Shown here: piece after piece, positions 8,763-17,295 of the stretch
Layout: every line of letters starts with the position of its first letter
How positions within the stretch are numbered: position 1 is the stretch's first letter
Assembly (NCBI GenBank): GCA_022450155.1
Contig: JAKUQR010000016.1
Coordinates: 1 to 64,000 of the forward strand
Reading direction: 5' to 3'
DNA: 64,000 nucleotides
Source of the DNA: Gammaproteobacteria bacterium
GTDB taxonomy: Bacteria; Pseudomonadota; Gammaproteobacteria; Arenicellales; UBA868
Notes under the pieces: generated by a model
Databases searched by the model: none
What the model was told of the DNA's origin: nothing
The model's input: the letters and a program-made list of their open reading frames with translations, nothing else
Program-made: the position numbers and the translations under genes

Positions 8763-9125
8763 TTATTCGTCGAAGATCTTGTTGATTACTTCGGCGGCCA
8801 GGTTAAACGCAGGCAGCCCCCGAAACAGGAAAGCAAGTCCTGCAACGGCATGGAGTTCTTCTTTGGTAGCGCCTGAGCGTACAGCTCCCCGGGCGTGAAA
8901 TTCCGATGCCGGTGACACATGAGAGATCAGCACCGCAAACAAAATTAGTTGAGCCGTTTTGACATCAAAACAGTTCGGATACATTGCTTTTTCGCGAACA
9001 TTTTCGATCGCTTCCAGTAGTTCGGGGTCGGTTTCAAGCCCCAAGCGGATGCGATGCTGAATCTTGGGTGGTACAAAGCCAATGAGTTCTTCATAGATCT
9101 TGGAATAAGGGTCAGAGCCGGTCAT
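8763..9125 (-). CDS. Carboxymuconolactone decarboxylase family protein
   Basis: A 120-residue protein (ATG at 9125, behind an AGAGAA site; an upstream in-frame ATG at 9173 would add 16 residues that look non-conserved). It has the all-helical CMD/AhpD fold signature: LGLETDPELLEAIENVRE, then LILFAVLISHVSPASEFHARGAVRSGATKEEL, then a conserved AGLAFLFRGLPAFNLA helix. There is no CxxC motif, so it is not a typical AhpD peroxidase partner. The family includes carboxymuconolactone decarboxylases and many unassigned members near aromatic pathways. It precedes the semialdehyde dehydrogenase in the same direction and probably shares its transcript. Its exact reaction is unknown. Confidence 0.8.
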   Translation of the reverse strand: MTGSDPYSKIYEELIGFVPPKIQHRIRLGLETDPELLEAIENVREKAMYPNCFDVKTAQLILFAVLISHVSPASEFHARGAVRSGATKEELHAVAGLAFLFRGLPAFNLAAEVINKIFDE

Positions 9126-9326
9126 GGTGTTCTCTAGTGTAGTGGGTATACGGTATTCGGGGCAGCGCGGCAATGAGTTACAGGCTGGCGTGACCCATTT
9201 ATACTTTATAGGACTCTACACTCCAACACCACGTAACCGGTTGATATCTGATGCAGCCCAGACTGTGGTTCTATCAGGTAATGCTGACCAGTAGACTATG
9301 GACCGGTTTTTTAATGAGAACCCATC

Positions 9327-9737
9327 ATGTCTTCAAAAACACTGAGTGAAAAAGCGACGCCTCGCGGCACGTATCCCCATATTCGTCGAGCCGGGGATTA
9401 TTTGTTTGTATCAGGGATCAGTGCCCGGCGAGCGGACAATTCTATCGCTGGTGCCGAGGCAGATGATCAGGGCACAGCACGGCTGGACATTCGAATACAG
9501 ACCCGAGCAGTCATCAACAATATAGAGGATATTCTCAGAAGCATGGATTGCACACTGGCCGATATCGTTGATGTGACCACCTTTCTGGTCAATATGAATG
9601 ATTTTGGTGGGTACAATGAAGTTTACGCTGAGTACTTCAGTGAGAGTCGACCTGCCCGAACCACCGTGGCAGTCCATCAGTTGCCCCATTCACATCTAGT
9701 GATCGAAATTAAGGCCACAGCCTACAAGCCTGAATAG
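9327..9737 (+). CDS. RidA/YjgF protein, 2-aminomuconate deaminase-like
   Basis: A 136-residue RidA-fold protein. Unlike housekeeping RidA, it carries features I associate with 2-aminomuconate deaminases (AmnD/NbaF type): [19 protein letters not shown] near the N-terminus, a [17 protein letters not shown] block, [20 protein letters not shown], and a [22 protein letters not shown] end. The expected reaction is hydrolytic deamination of 2-aminomuconate to 4-oxalocrotonate with release of ammonia. It is divergent from the CMD-like and dehydrogenase genes across a 200-bp control region. The dehydrogenase opposite would supply its substrate. The family assignment is from recalled family patterns, not a search. 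Confidence 0.85.
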   Translation: MSSKTLSEKATPRGTYPHIRRAGDYLFVSGISARRADNSIAGAEADDQGTARLDIRIQTRAVINNIEDILRSMDCTLADIVDVTTFLVNMNDFGGYNEVYAEYFSESRPARTTVAVHQLPHSHLVIEIKATAYKPE

Positions 9738-9955
9738 GCTGCGGACGGTTTGTGGTTGTGCAACAGGGCCAGCCAGGCGCCGCAGGTGAGCAGGTCAGCG
9801 ACAGAGTTAACCACCCAATCGGGTTGAGTATTGGCGGTGCCTAGGCCATTCCGGCGCGATTCCCCCCCTCAACACCAGAATACCCTACGCACCTGCTCGC
9901 GATGCGAGGGCGATATCGGTGTAAATTCGATCACCTATCTGGCTTTTTACAGGAT
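9722..9955 (-). pseudogene. Decayed C-terminal remnant of a HAD-IIA family phosphatase
   Basis: Read on the minus strand, the gap after the RidA gene encodes QIGDRIYTDIALASRAGA, an in-frame TAG, then GILVLRG. After a shift of one frame at a run of seven G, it continues GESRRNGL, then PDWVVNSVADLL and a stop at 9722-9724. GDRxxTDI is HAD motif IV, and the ILVLxGE...PDWVVxSVADL end is the usual C-terminus of NagD/p-nitrophenylphosphatase-like HAD-IIA enzymes. The upstream two thirds of such a gene (about 200 codons) are missing, as the frame is closed by a TAA near 9970. One stop, one frameshift and the 5' deletion make it a pseudogene. Its 3' end overlaps the last 16 bp of the RidA gene. Confidence 0.7.
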
Positions 9956-10060
9956 TGGTGGCTTTAGTTTAGTATTCACCAAGTTCTCTTGCCTGTCTTG
10001 AGACAATGTTGAGTTGAGGTTAGGTAGAGCAACTTCTCGAACCACAAAAGGAGGGACGAT

Positions 10061-11269
10061 ATGAAATACAAAAAGGGATTTCTGACTATCGCTGCGGCGG
10101 CAGTGATTGGAGTGTCATCAGTTGCCGAAGCAAAGAACGTCCGCGTCGGGGTCGTATTGCCCTATACCGGCGGGGCTGCCCAATTTGGACAGCAGATCGA
10201 CCGAGGTATGAATCTTTATTTGAGTCTGCATGGTGATCAGTTGGGGGGGCACCAGATCGAACTGATCAAGCGGGACTCAAAACGACCTGGCGGTGACATC
10301 GCCAAGACCGCAGTACAGGAACTGATCACGCGCGAAAAAGTGGATCTGTTGACGGGGTTTGTATTTTCACCCAATGCCATGGCCAGTGCCCCGTTAGTGA
10401 CTCAGGGTAAAGTGCCGATGGTGATCATGAATGCAGGTACCGCATGGATTCCAAGTCTATCTCCCTACATTGTGCGGGTTTCATTCACCATGTGGCAGGC
10501 CGGTGTGCCGATGGGTGAATATGCCAAAAACTCTCTGGACTGCGCTAGCGCGGCCAGTGGTTATACCGACTACCCACCAGGCAAAGACAGCGTCGCTGCT
10601 TTTAAGTTCGGATTCGAAGGTGCGGGCGGTAAGGTCGTAGATGCCATCCCCATGGGCGGACCGCGGGAGGTTCCAGACTTCACACCGTTCTTCCAGCGTG
10701 TCAAAGATGCCAAACCTGATTGTTTTTATGTTTTTGTCCCGGCGGGTAATCACGCCAGTGCCGTGGTCAAGACGTTTTCAGATCTGGACATGGCGGGTGC
10801 GGGTATACGGCTGATTGGCCCTGGCGATATCACCCAAGATACAAAACTTCAGGGTATGGGTGACTCGGCTGTGGGTATGGTGACAGTGCATCACTATTCC
10901 GCCGATTATGAAACGCCGGAAAACCAAGTTTTTGTTGCGGCCTGGAAGGCGGCCTATGGCGCTGATACCACACCTGATTTCATGGGTGTGGCCGGTTACG
11001 ACGGTATGGCAGCAATCGTGCAGGTTATCCGTGAGCTGGACGGTAACATTACAGCCGATGCAACCATGGATATCCTCAAAGGCTGGAAGTTCGACAGCCC
11101 GCGTGGACCCATCATGATCGATCCGGAAACTCGCGATATAATTCAGGATCAACATGTCCATCTGGTGGTGAAGTCCGGTGGACGGCTGAAGATCAAAGTA
11201 CTGAGTACTATCCCTCAGGTGAAAGATCCCTGCAAGGCGAATCAGCTGGGCAAGTGCGCCAGTAACTGA
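10061..11269 (+). CDS. Branched-chain-type ABC transporter substrate-binding protein
   Basis: Periplasmic binding protein of the LivJ/Peripla_BP_6 class, 402 residues. It has a signal peptide (KYKKG start, alanine-rich core, cleavage after AEA near residue 24). The mature start VRVGVVLPYTGGAAQFGQQIDRG is the standard first strand and helix. A very strong AAGGAGG site lies 6 nt before ATG. It leads a five-gene importer (binding protein, two permeases, two ATPases). Binding proteins of this class carry amino acids but also aromatic acids and amides. Its position between two aromatic catabolic modules suggests an aromatic or aromatic-amine ligand, but this is inference. Cysteines at the C-terminus (DPCKANQLGKCAS) may form a disulfide. 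Confidence 0.9.
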   Translation: MKYKKGFLTIAAAAVIGVSSVAEAKNVRVGVVLPYTGGAAQFGQQIDRGMNLYLSLHGDQLGGHQIELIKRDSKRPGGDIAKTAVQELITREKVDLLTGFVFSPNAMASAPLVTQGKVPMVIMNAGTAWIPSLSPYIVRVSFTMWQAGVPMGEYAKNSLDCASAASGYTDYPPGKDSVAAFKFGFEGAGGKVVDAIPMGGPREVPDFTPFFQRVKDAKPDCFYVFVPAGNHASAVVKTFSDLDMAGAGIRLIGPGDITQDTKLQGMGDSAVGMVTVHHYSADYETPENQVFVAAWKAAYGADTTPDFMGVAGYDGMAAIVQVIRELDGNITADATMDILKGWKFDSPRGPIMIDPETRDIIQDQHVHLVVKSGGRLKIKVLSTIPQVKDPCKANQLGKCASN

Positions 11270-11276
11270 TTTCGAT

Positions 11277-11304
11277 TCCCGCCGGGTGCGCTCACCCGGC
11301 GGGA
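11277..11304 (+). promoter_or_regulatory. Strong intercistronic hairpin
   Basis: A perfect 12-bp stem, TCCCGCCGGGTG (11277-11288) with its reverse complement (11293-11304), closes a 4-nt CGCT loop. It starts 7 bp after the binding-protein stop. There is no T run behind it, so it is probably a 3' mRNA stabiliser or a partial terminator that keeps binding-protein expression above that of the permeases, as is common in such operons. Confidence 0.75.
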
Positions 11305-11391
11305 TTATCGGATTGTTCCAGCAAGTCTAGGCACGCTGGCAAGATCCGACCGTACTCATTCCTGACATAGTCCCGATTTGCTGGTGCCCGC

Positions 11392-12267
11392 GTGAGTCAG
11401 CTTAGCAACATCATTATCAGCATCATATTTGATGGCCTGGCCTATGCGATGATTTTGTTTATCATCTCCGTGGGTTTGTCTGTCACGATGGGACTCATGG
11501 GTTTTGTCAATCTTGCCCATGGCGTGTTTGCGATGGCTGGCGGTTATTTTGTTACCAGCCTGATGTCAGTTGTCGGGGTACCATTCATTCCTGCTCTGCT
11601 TATCGCTGCAGTGGGTGTGGCTGTCGCCAGTCTTCCTTTTGAACGCTTTCTTTACGCACCGCTGTACAAAGCCGGGGAGCTTGATCAGGTGCTGTTGAGT
11701 ATCGGTCTGGTATTTATGGCATCGGCCAGCTTTACTTACTTTTTCGGTCCCGACCCTGTCCCAATCAAAGTACCTGACGGCCTTCGTGGTCAAGTCGATC
11801 TGGGATTCCGAAGCTTTCCGGCCTACCGTCTGTTTATGATTGCTATTGGGCTGAGCATGGCTGCAGGAATCTGGTACGGATTTGAAAAGACACTGATAGG
11901 CGCAAGGATCCGTGCTGCTGTAGACAATCGTATGATGGCTCAATCGGTGGGTATCGATGTTGATAGGTTGTTTCTTTTTACCTTCGCATTGGGTAGTGGC
12001 CTGGCAGCGCTGGGCGGGGGGCTTGCAGTTGATATTCTTGGACTCAGCCCCAGCTTCGCCATCCAGTACCTGGTACTTTTCCTGATTGTGGTTGCCGTGG
12101 GCGGTCTGGGCACGATCAAAGGCACGTTCGTGGCGGCTCTGGTCCTGGGTGTGATTGACAACGGTGGAAAGTATTTGTGGCCTGAAGGTGGCGCCTTCTT
12201 TATCTATGCAGTCACTATTGTGATCCTGCTATTGAAGCCCGCGGGGTTGTATGGTCGACACGGATAA
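11392..12267 (+). CDS. ABC transporter inner-membrane permease (LivH-type)
   Basis: A 291-residue membrane permease of the branched-chain amino-acid type, with about eight hydrophobic segments. The conserved GLSVTMGLMGFVNLAHGVFAMAGGY near the N-terminus is the LivH/LivM signature, and VVAVGGLGTIKGTFVAALVLGVID is the cytoplasmic coupling region that contacts the ATPases. It starts at GTG 11392. Its 3' end overlaps the second permease gene by 17 bp. It forms a heterodimeric channel with the next gene product. Confidence 0.9.
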   Translation: MSQLSNIIISIIFDGLAYAMILFIISVGLSVTMGLMGFVNLAHGVFAMAGGYFVTSLMSVVGVPFIPALLIAAVGVAVASLPFERFLYAPLYKAGELDQVLLSIGLVFMASASFTYFFGPDPVPIKVPDGLRGQVDLGFRSFPAYRLFMIAIGLSMAAGIWYGFEKTLIGARIRAAVDNRMMAQSVGIDVDRLFLFTFALGSGLAALGGGLAVDILGLSPSFAIQYLVLFLIVVAVGGLGTIKGTFVAALVLGVIDNGGKYLWPEGGAFFIYAVTIVILLLKPAGLYGRHG

Positions 12268-13264
12268 AAAAACCATGGTGCCCTCCGAGGAGTCCAGAGT
12301 TTTCTTTTCCCGGCGCAGTCGCCTTAAGTGGTGGGAAGGTTTGCCCTGGGCACTGGCCATTGCAGCGTTTTTTGTATTGCCGGACTACATGGCCTTTGGC
12401 ACGCAAGTACTGATCACTATTATTTTCGCACTTTCACTCGATCTCGTGGTTGGTTTTGCCGGCGTAGTAACTCTGGGTCATGCCGCCTACTTCGGCGTGG
12501 GCGCTTACACGGCGGGTATGGTGTCGGCACATTTGGGCTGGACCGAGCCGATTTCGGCGCTGCTACTGGCGGGGTTTGTTGCGGCAATTGTCGGATTCAT
12601 TTCGGGCGCTGTGCTGCTGCGCTATCATGGTCTGACGTTACTGATGTTGACCCTGGCGACAGCGATCTGCCTGCAGGAATTTGCGAATGTCAACGAAGAT
12701 TTCACGGGTGGTTTTGATGGGCTGACCGGAGTGAGTTTTACGCCATTACTGGGCTTGTTCGAGTACGATCTTTGGGGGCACACCTACTATTGGTATTCGT
12801 TGGTTGTACTATTTCTGGTGTTCGTTGTGGCGAGAATTATGGTGAATTCCCCCTTTGGCATGTCGTTGATCGGAATTCGCGAAAACTCTGCACGGATGCA
12901 TGCAATCGGAACGCCAGTTTACCGACGCTTGGTTACCGTTTACGGCGTGTCTGCGGGTATCGCAGGACTCGCTGGCGGTCTTTTTGCGGAGTCCAACGCC
13001 TATGTCACACTGGATGTTTTGAGTTTTGCTCGTTCGGGCACGGTCCTAATTATTTTGATTCTAGGTGGCGTCGGTCGATTGTACGGTGCCTTCGCCGGCG
13101 CGGTGGTCTACCTGGTTCTAGAGGATGAACTGGCCAAGATGAGTCCGGAGTTCTGGGAATTCGGGGTCGGATTACTCCTTGTCCTCACAGTGATGTTTGC
13201 CAGAGGAGGTTTACTCGGAATCTTTGACCGACTGAGAAAGGTATTTAGCAGGGCAACGCCATGA
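12251..13264 (+). CDS. ABC transporter inner-membrane permease (LivM-type)
   Basis: A 337-residue permease. It has a short cytoplasmic N-terminus (basic, about 30 residues), then membrane segments including LDLVVGFAGVVTLGHAAYFGVGAYTAG, the LivM family signature, and a coupling segment ILILGGVGRLYGAFAGAVVY. It overlaps the upstream permease by 17 bp and the ATPase gene by 4 bp (ATGA), so translational coupling is likely. It partners with the LivH-type subunit in the same importer. Confidence 0.9.
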   Translation: MVDTDKKTMVPSEESRVFFSRRSRLKWWEGLPWALAIAAFFVLPDYMAFGTQVLITIIFALSLDLVVGFAGVVTLGHAAYFGVGAYTAGMVSAHLGWTEPISALLLAGFVAAIVGFISGAVLLRYHGLTLLMLTLATAICLQEFANVNEDFTGGFDGLTGVSFTPLLGLFEYDLWGHTYYWYSLVVLFLVFVVARIMVNSPFGMSLIGIRENSARMHAIGTPVYRRLVTVYGVSAGIAGLAGGLFAESNAYVTLDVLSFARSGTVLIILILGGVGRLYGAFAGAVVYLVLEDELAKMSPEFWEFGVGLLLVLTVMFARGGLLGIFDRLRKVFSRATP

Positions 13265-14016
13265 GTGATCCGGTGCTTCAGGCTGTTGGGTTGTACAAAA
13301 ATTTCGGGGCGCTGGAAGTAGCCCATAACATTAACTTCACACTGAAGCGGGGTGCGCGTCACGCGCTGATCGGACCTAACGGCGCGGGTAAGACGACTTT
13401 TATCAATCTGATTACCGGTGTTCTGACTCCGTCCAGTGGGCAGATCCTTCTAAATGGCCAGGACATCACAGGACTGGGTCAGGCAGAGAGAAGTCGTCGT
13501 GGCATAGCCAGAACCTTCCAGATCAACCAGTTGTTTCGGGGCCTAACTGTTCTTGAAAACGTGGTCTTGGCGATCGCCGAGCGTCAGGGTATCGCATCCT
13601 CGATGTTTCGGCCGTTATCTTCTTATTCTGAAGTAACAGATGAGGCAATGGAGTTGTTGGGTAATTTTGAGTTAAATGAAGATGCTCTACGGCGTATTGA
13701 TGAGCTGCCCTATGGCCGGCAACGTCTGGTTGAGATTGTCATTGCATTGGGACAGCGACCAAGCGTTCTATTGCTCGACGAACCGGCTGCCGGTATTCCA
13801 TCTTCCGAGAGCCAGCACATCCTGGATGCAGCCAGCGCCCTGTCCAGCGATATTACGGTGTTGATCATCGAACATGATATGGAAATTGTCTTCAGTGTTG
13901 CGGATTACATCACTGTTTTAGTCTCCGGTGCTGTATTGACCGAGGGAGAACCCGAGGTAATTGCAGCAGATGAGAGGGTGCGTGCGGTCTATCTCGGAGA
14001 AGTCGATCGTGGCTAG
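13261..14016 (+). CDS. ABC transporter ATP-binding protein (LivG-type)
   Basis: A 251-residue ATPase subunit. It has Walker A GPNGAGKTT, a Q-loop in ARTFQINQLFRGLTVLENV, and the Walker B region VLLLDEPAAGIPSSES. The signature motif is atypical: the usual LSGGQ position reads LPYGRQRLVEI, a variant known in LivG-type subunits of this class. The H-loop His is in VLIIEHDMEIV. It overlaps the permease gene by 4 bp and the next ATPase gene by 8 bp. It powers import together with the LivF-type subunit. Confidence 0.9.
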   Translation: MSDPVLQAVGLYKNFGALEVAHNINFTLKRGARHALIGPNGAGKTTFINLITGVLTPSSGQILLNGQDITGLGQAERSRRGIARTFQINQLFRGLTVLENVVLAIAERQGIASSMFRPLSSYSEVTDEAMELLGNFELNEDALRRIDELPYGRQRLVEIVIALGQRPSVLLLDEPAAGIPSSESQHILDAASALSSDITVLIIEHDMEIVFSVADYITVLVSGAVLTEGEPEVIAADERVRAVYLGEVDRG

Positions 14017-14725
14017 TTCTGGCCTGTCGTTGGTATCCGTGAGTGCCGGTTATGGTGAGACCGTTGTCTTAGAGAATATAGACCTGGAGATCCTGGCGGG
14101 GGAGGCTGTCAGTGTCATTGGGCGCAACGGGGTGGGGAAATCGACTCTGCTGATGACTATCATGGGTCACACTGATCTGCACAGTGGCTCAGTGCATTTG
14201 AATGGAAAGGAAATCACTGCTGCCAAACCCTGCCAACGTGTTTGGAACGGACTGGGGCTGGTGCCACAGGAGCGGCTCATATTCCCTTCCCTGACCGTTG
14301 ATGAAAATTTGGCGGTCGCGGTACGCGCCGGCTCCTGGACGAGTACGCGCGTGTATTCAATGTTTCCCCAACTCGATGCCCGCCGGCAGAACCTCGGCAA
14401 CCAGCTGTCAGGTGGCGAGCAGCAGATGTTGGCGATAGGGCGGGCACTGGTTGGGAATCCGAAAGTGTTGTTGATGGACGAACCCTCAGAAGGTCTTGCA
14501 CCGGTCATCGTTGAAGAGCTGCAGTCAGTCATAAATCGTTTGCGTGAGGAGTCGTCGATGACGATTATTTTGGTGGAACAAAATAGTCGGGTGGCACTGG
14601 AATTTTCTGAGCGTTGTATCGTTATGAATCGTGGCCGGGTTGTCCGAGATGGAAGCAGTGAGGCCCTCAGGCAGGATCAGACTCTGCTTGAACGCCTGAT
14701 TGGAGTGGATAGCAGTTTGCTGTGA
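14009..14725 (+). CDS. ABC transporter ATP-binding protein (LivF-type)
   Basis: Second ATPase of the importer, about 238 residues from GTG 14009. Longer in-frame starts upstream lie deep inside the LivG-type gene and add non-conserved sequence. Walker A is GRNGVGKST, the signature is LSGGEQQMLAIGRAL, Walker B is VLLMDEPSEGLAP and the H-loop region is ILVEQNSRVAL, all typical of LivF. It is the last gene of the importer operon and converges on the flavin hydroxylase gene 48 bp away. Confidence 0.9.
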   Translation: MASSGLSLVSVSAGYGETVVLENIDLEILAGEAVSVIGRNGVGKSTLLMTIMGHTDLHSGSVHLNGKEITAAKPCQRVWNGLGLVPQERLIFPSLTVDENLAVAVRAGSWTSTRVYSMFPQLDARRQNLGNQLSGGEQQMLAIGRALVGNPKVLLMDEPSEGLAPVIVEELQSVINRLREESSMTIILVEQNSRVALEFSERCIVMNRGRVVRDGSSEALRQDQTLLERLIGVDSSLL

Positions 14726-14773
14726 TCCATGCCGAACGGTATTCGGGTTCGAGCGTGGGCTGAATCGATTAGG

Positions 14774-16390
14774 TCAGGGCTTTAATCGGGTATAGAACTG
14801 TTTATCGAATAGTCTGTTGAAACAGTTCGAATCAGAAATATTCTCCACCAGTACGACAGCTGCGACGTAGTGGTCGGGTCGCAACAAAATGCCAGAGCCG
14901 GGCGCATCGGCAAAGGCTCGTTCTATTTCACCGTCTAGATCCCGTGCTTCGGCGATGCTGGGGTCCTTGGTTGCCATAAAACTGCCTGGCGTGATCCAGA
15001 GCCAGTTGATCGCAGCGTTCAGACCCAGATAGCATTGCGGCAGCCGATCGGGTTTGTCAGTAGGGTTTCCAAAGAAAAGGCAAGTGAAGCGATTTCCTAT
15101 CAAGTCATCGAGCAGGGTGATGGAGCGGTCGGGCAGTTCTAATCGTGGCTGTATAAACAAGCGGCCTACCCATGGCGAAGTACCTGCCACCAGACCGTCT
15201 TCCAACACTGGTTTAGGTTTGAACTTCATCTGTGTGACGTAATGCTGGACAGGTGGTATGAACTTAAGCAGGATAAGGCCCCATTGAACGAACCAGGCGC
15301 GTAGACGCCCGGGTGGTATCATGAATCGCCCCATCAGGACCGCCAGGTCAATCAGCGCCTTGGCATGTGGTTTGCGCTCAATCTCGTAAGTCTCCAGCAG
15401 GGTATCTGGGAATCCGGCTCGTAGTACCTGGGTGGCCTTCCACGCAAAATTGTGGGCGTCCCGGATACCGCTGTTCATACCCTGGCCGGCAAATGGCGGA
15501 CTCAAATGGGCAGCATCACCGAGAAGAAAAACCCGGCCGCTGCGCCAACTTTCTGCGCTGCGGGCCTGAAAGGTGTATACCTGCCGACGGATGATGTTCG
15601 GCAATCGATCCTCGCCATGGGTCAGAAGAAGTTCATTGACAAAAGATTCGCTGTCGGCCACATCGTTACTTTCGTGGTCATGAAGCATGAACTCAAAGCG
15701 ACGCGACTGATAGGGTCCGGGTAGTGAGATTGCCGGCCGGACGGTATCGCAGAAGACCTGGGTCTGTCGGAAATTGTTACTGGTATTGACGGTATCCACG
15801 ATCAACCAACGCTGTTCGTAGGTCGAACCTTCCAGCGGAATATCGAGCATACGGCGCAAGGTGCTCTGACCACCATCACAGGCAGCCAGGTAATCACAAC
15901 TGACAACAATGGTGTCCTCTCGATGGGGTCGAACGACCAGTTTGACCGAATCTACAGTCTGTTCGACTGATTCCAGTGTGTGGCTGAACCAGGTTGTCAC
16001 CTGTTCAAAACGTGTCAAGCCCGTGCGCAGCGTGGCCTCTAGACGGGGTTGCTGGAAGGCATTTCTGCGCGGGTAGCCGAATTCACGGGTCTGGGGTTCC
16101 ACTTTGGCAAAACACCGGCCAGAAGGTGTGAAATACCAGGAACCGTAGTCCTGGGCGACGTCCGCCAGTACCTCTTCTATCAGACCGACTGACTGGACTG
16201 TTCTCAGGGCCTCATCGTCAATGGATACGGCTCTTGGCTGCGAGACAGTCGATTCATGTTGCTCGACCAGCAGTGTCTTTATGCCGTCCTGCCCAAGCAG
16301 ATTTGCCGTAATCAAGCCGGTCGGACCAGCACCGACCACCACTACTTGATAATGTGTGTCTTGGGTTCCAACCACTTTCGCTTGAACCAC
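14774..16390 (-). CDS. MhpA-like FAD-dependent aromatic hydroxylase
   Basis: Class A flavoprotein monooxygenase, 538 residues. The dinucleotide-binding motif VVVGAGPTGL is near residue 20, the DG-type segment is in YLAACDGGQSTLRR, and the second FAD motif GRVFLLGDAAHLSPPFAGQGMN is near residue 290. These, with the SIDDEALRTVQSVGL block, are typical of 3-(3-hydroxyphenyl)propionate and related phenol hydroxylases, which use NAD(P)H and oxygen to make catechols. It is the last gene of a five-gene operon with a UbiD/UbiX decarboxylase pair, an extradiol dioxygenase and a FAH-family hydrolase. A logical role is to hydroxylate the phenol produced or used by the decarboxylase, giving the ring-cleavage substrate. 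The exact substrate is unknown. Confidence 0.88.
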   Translation of the reverse strand: MVQAKVVGTQDTHYQVVVVGAGPTGLITANLLGQDGIKTLLVEQHESTVSQPRAVSIDDEALRTVQSVGLIEEVLADVAQDYGSWYFTPSGRCFAKVEPQTREFGYPRRNAFQQPRLEATLRTGLTRFEQVTTWFSHTLESVEQTVDSVKLVVRPHREDTIVVSCDYLAACDGGQSTLRRMLDIPLEGSTYEQRWLIVDTVNTSNNFRQTQVFCDTVRPAISLPGPYQSRRFEFMLHDHESNDVADSESFVNELLLTHGEDRLPNIIRRQVYTFQARSAESWRSGRVFLLGDAAHLSPPFAGQGMNSGIRDAHNFAWKATQVLRAGFPDTLLETYEIERKPHAKALIDLAVLMGRFMIPPGRLRAWFVQWGLILLKFIPPVQHYVTQMKFKPKPVLEDGLVAGTSPWVGRLFIQPRLELPDRSITLLDDLIGNRFTCLFFGNPTDKPDRLPQCYLGLNAAINWLWITPGSFMATKDPSIAEARDLDGEIERAFADAPGSGILLRPDHYVAAVVLVENISDSNCFNRLFDKQFYTRLKP

Positions 16391-16431
16391 GCATTTCGAA
16401 GACTGATGGATCAGTCTTTTCCAGTGCCAGC

Positions 16432-17286
16432 CTAGTTCACCGGTTCCGCTTCAACAGGATTCCTAAGGATTCCGATTTTGCTGATTTCAACTTCTACAAC
16501 ATCACCTGGTTTCATGAAAACCTGAGGGTCGCGTTTAAAGCCGACACCGCCCGGAGTTCCACTGACAATCACATCGCCCGGCTCAAGGCGCGTAAACCGG
16601 GAGATATAGTTGATCAGGACGGGAATCGTAAATATCAAAAGATCGGTTGTCGCGTGCTGCATGACTTCGCCGTTGAGGCGTGTGGTCAGGGTCAAGGTGC
16701 TGGGGTCGGGTATCTGGTCGGTGGTGACGAGCCACGGGCCGAATGGACCGGTATGGCGAAAATTCTTGCCTGGTGTGAACTGGCTGGTATGCCGCTGCCA
16801 GTCTCGAACGGACCCATCGTTGTAGCAGGAATAGCCTGCGACGTGTTCCAGCGCTGTATCTTCAGGAATCTTCCAGCCACCAGAGCCAATGATTACGGCG
16901 AGTTCCCCTTCGTAGTCGAAACTGGTTGATTCCGCTGGTCGCCACATGGCTTCTCCATCACCAATCTGGGTATTTGCGAATCGAGTGAACAGGGTAGGGA
17001 ATGCGACTTCGGGACGTCCAGTTTCTTTTCGATGACTCTCATAATTAAGACCCACACAGATGATCTTATCGGGGTTGGTAATAGGCGGTAGAAGCTGGAC
17101 ATCGCTCAGAGCGACCCGCGGTGCGGCGTCGGCACTGCTTGCAATCAGTTTATGATAATCATCACCGATCAGGGATTTAAGGTCAGGATGGGTATTACCC
17201 AGCACTTGGCCAATGTCGGTAATAATGTCGTTATCGACAGATCCGTAACTTTGTTCCCCTGAGCGGGTGAATGTGACCAGTTTCAT
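16432..17286 (-). CDS. Fumarylacetoacetate hydrolase family protein
   Basis: A 284-residue FAH-fold enzyme. Metal ligands are expected in the FDYEGELAVIIG segment (the two Glu) and the YSCYNDGSVRDWQ segment (the Asp). GLNYESHRKETG gives the entry loop, and VIVSGTPGGVGFKRDP is the conserved oxyanion/lid region. Family members hydrolyse C-C bonds in acylpyruvates, hydrate or decarboxylate ring-cleavage products. In this operon it follows the extradiol dioxygenase by 9 bp, so acting on its ring-opened product is likely. 2-hydroxymuconate-type hydrolysis and 4-oxalocrotonate decarboxylation are both conceivable; sequence alone does not decide. Confidence 0.85.
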   Translation of the reverse strand: MKLVTFTRSGEQSYGSVDNDIITDIGQVLGNTHPDLKSLIGDDYHKLIASSADAAPRVALSDVQLLPPITNPDKIICVGLNYESHRKETGRPEVAFPTLFTRFANTQIGDGEAMWRPAESTSFDYEGELAVIIGSGGWKIPEDTALEHVAGYSCYNDGSVRDWQRHTSQFTPGKNFRHTGPFGPWLVTTDQIPDPSTLTLTTRLNGEVMQHATTDLLIFTIPVLINYISRFTRLEPGDVIVSGTPGGVGFKRDPQVFMKPGDVVEVEISKIGILRNPVEAEPVN

Positions 17287-17295
17287 ACTATTCTC

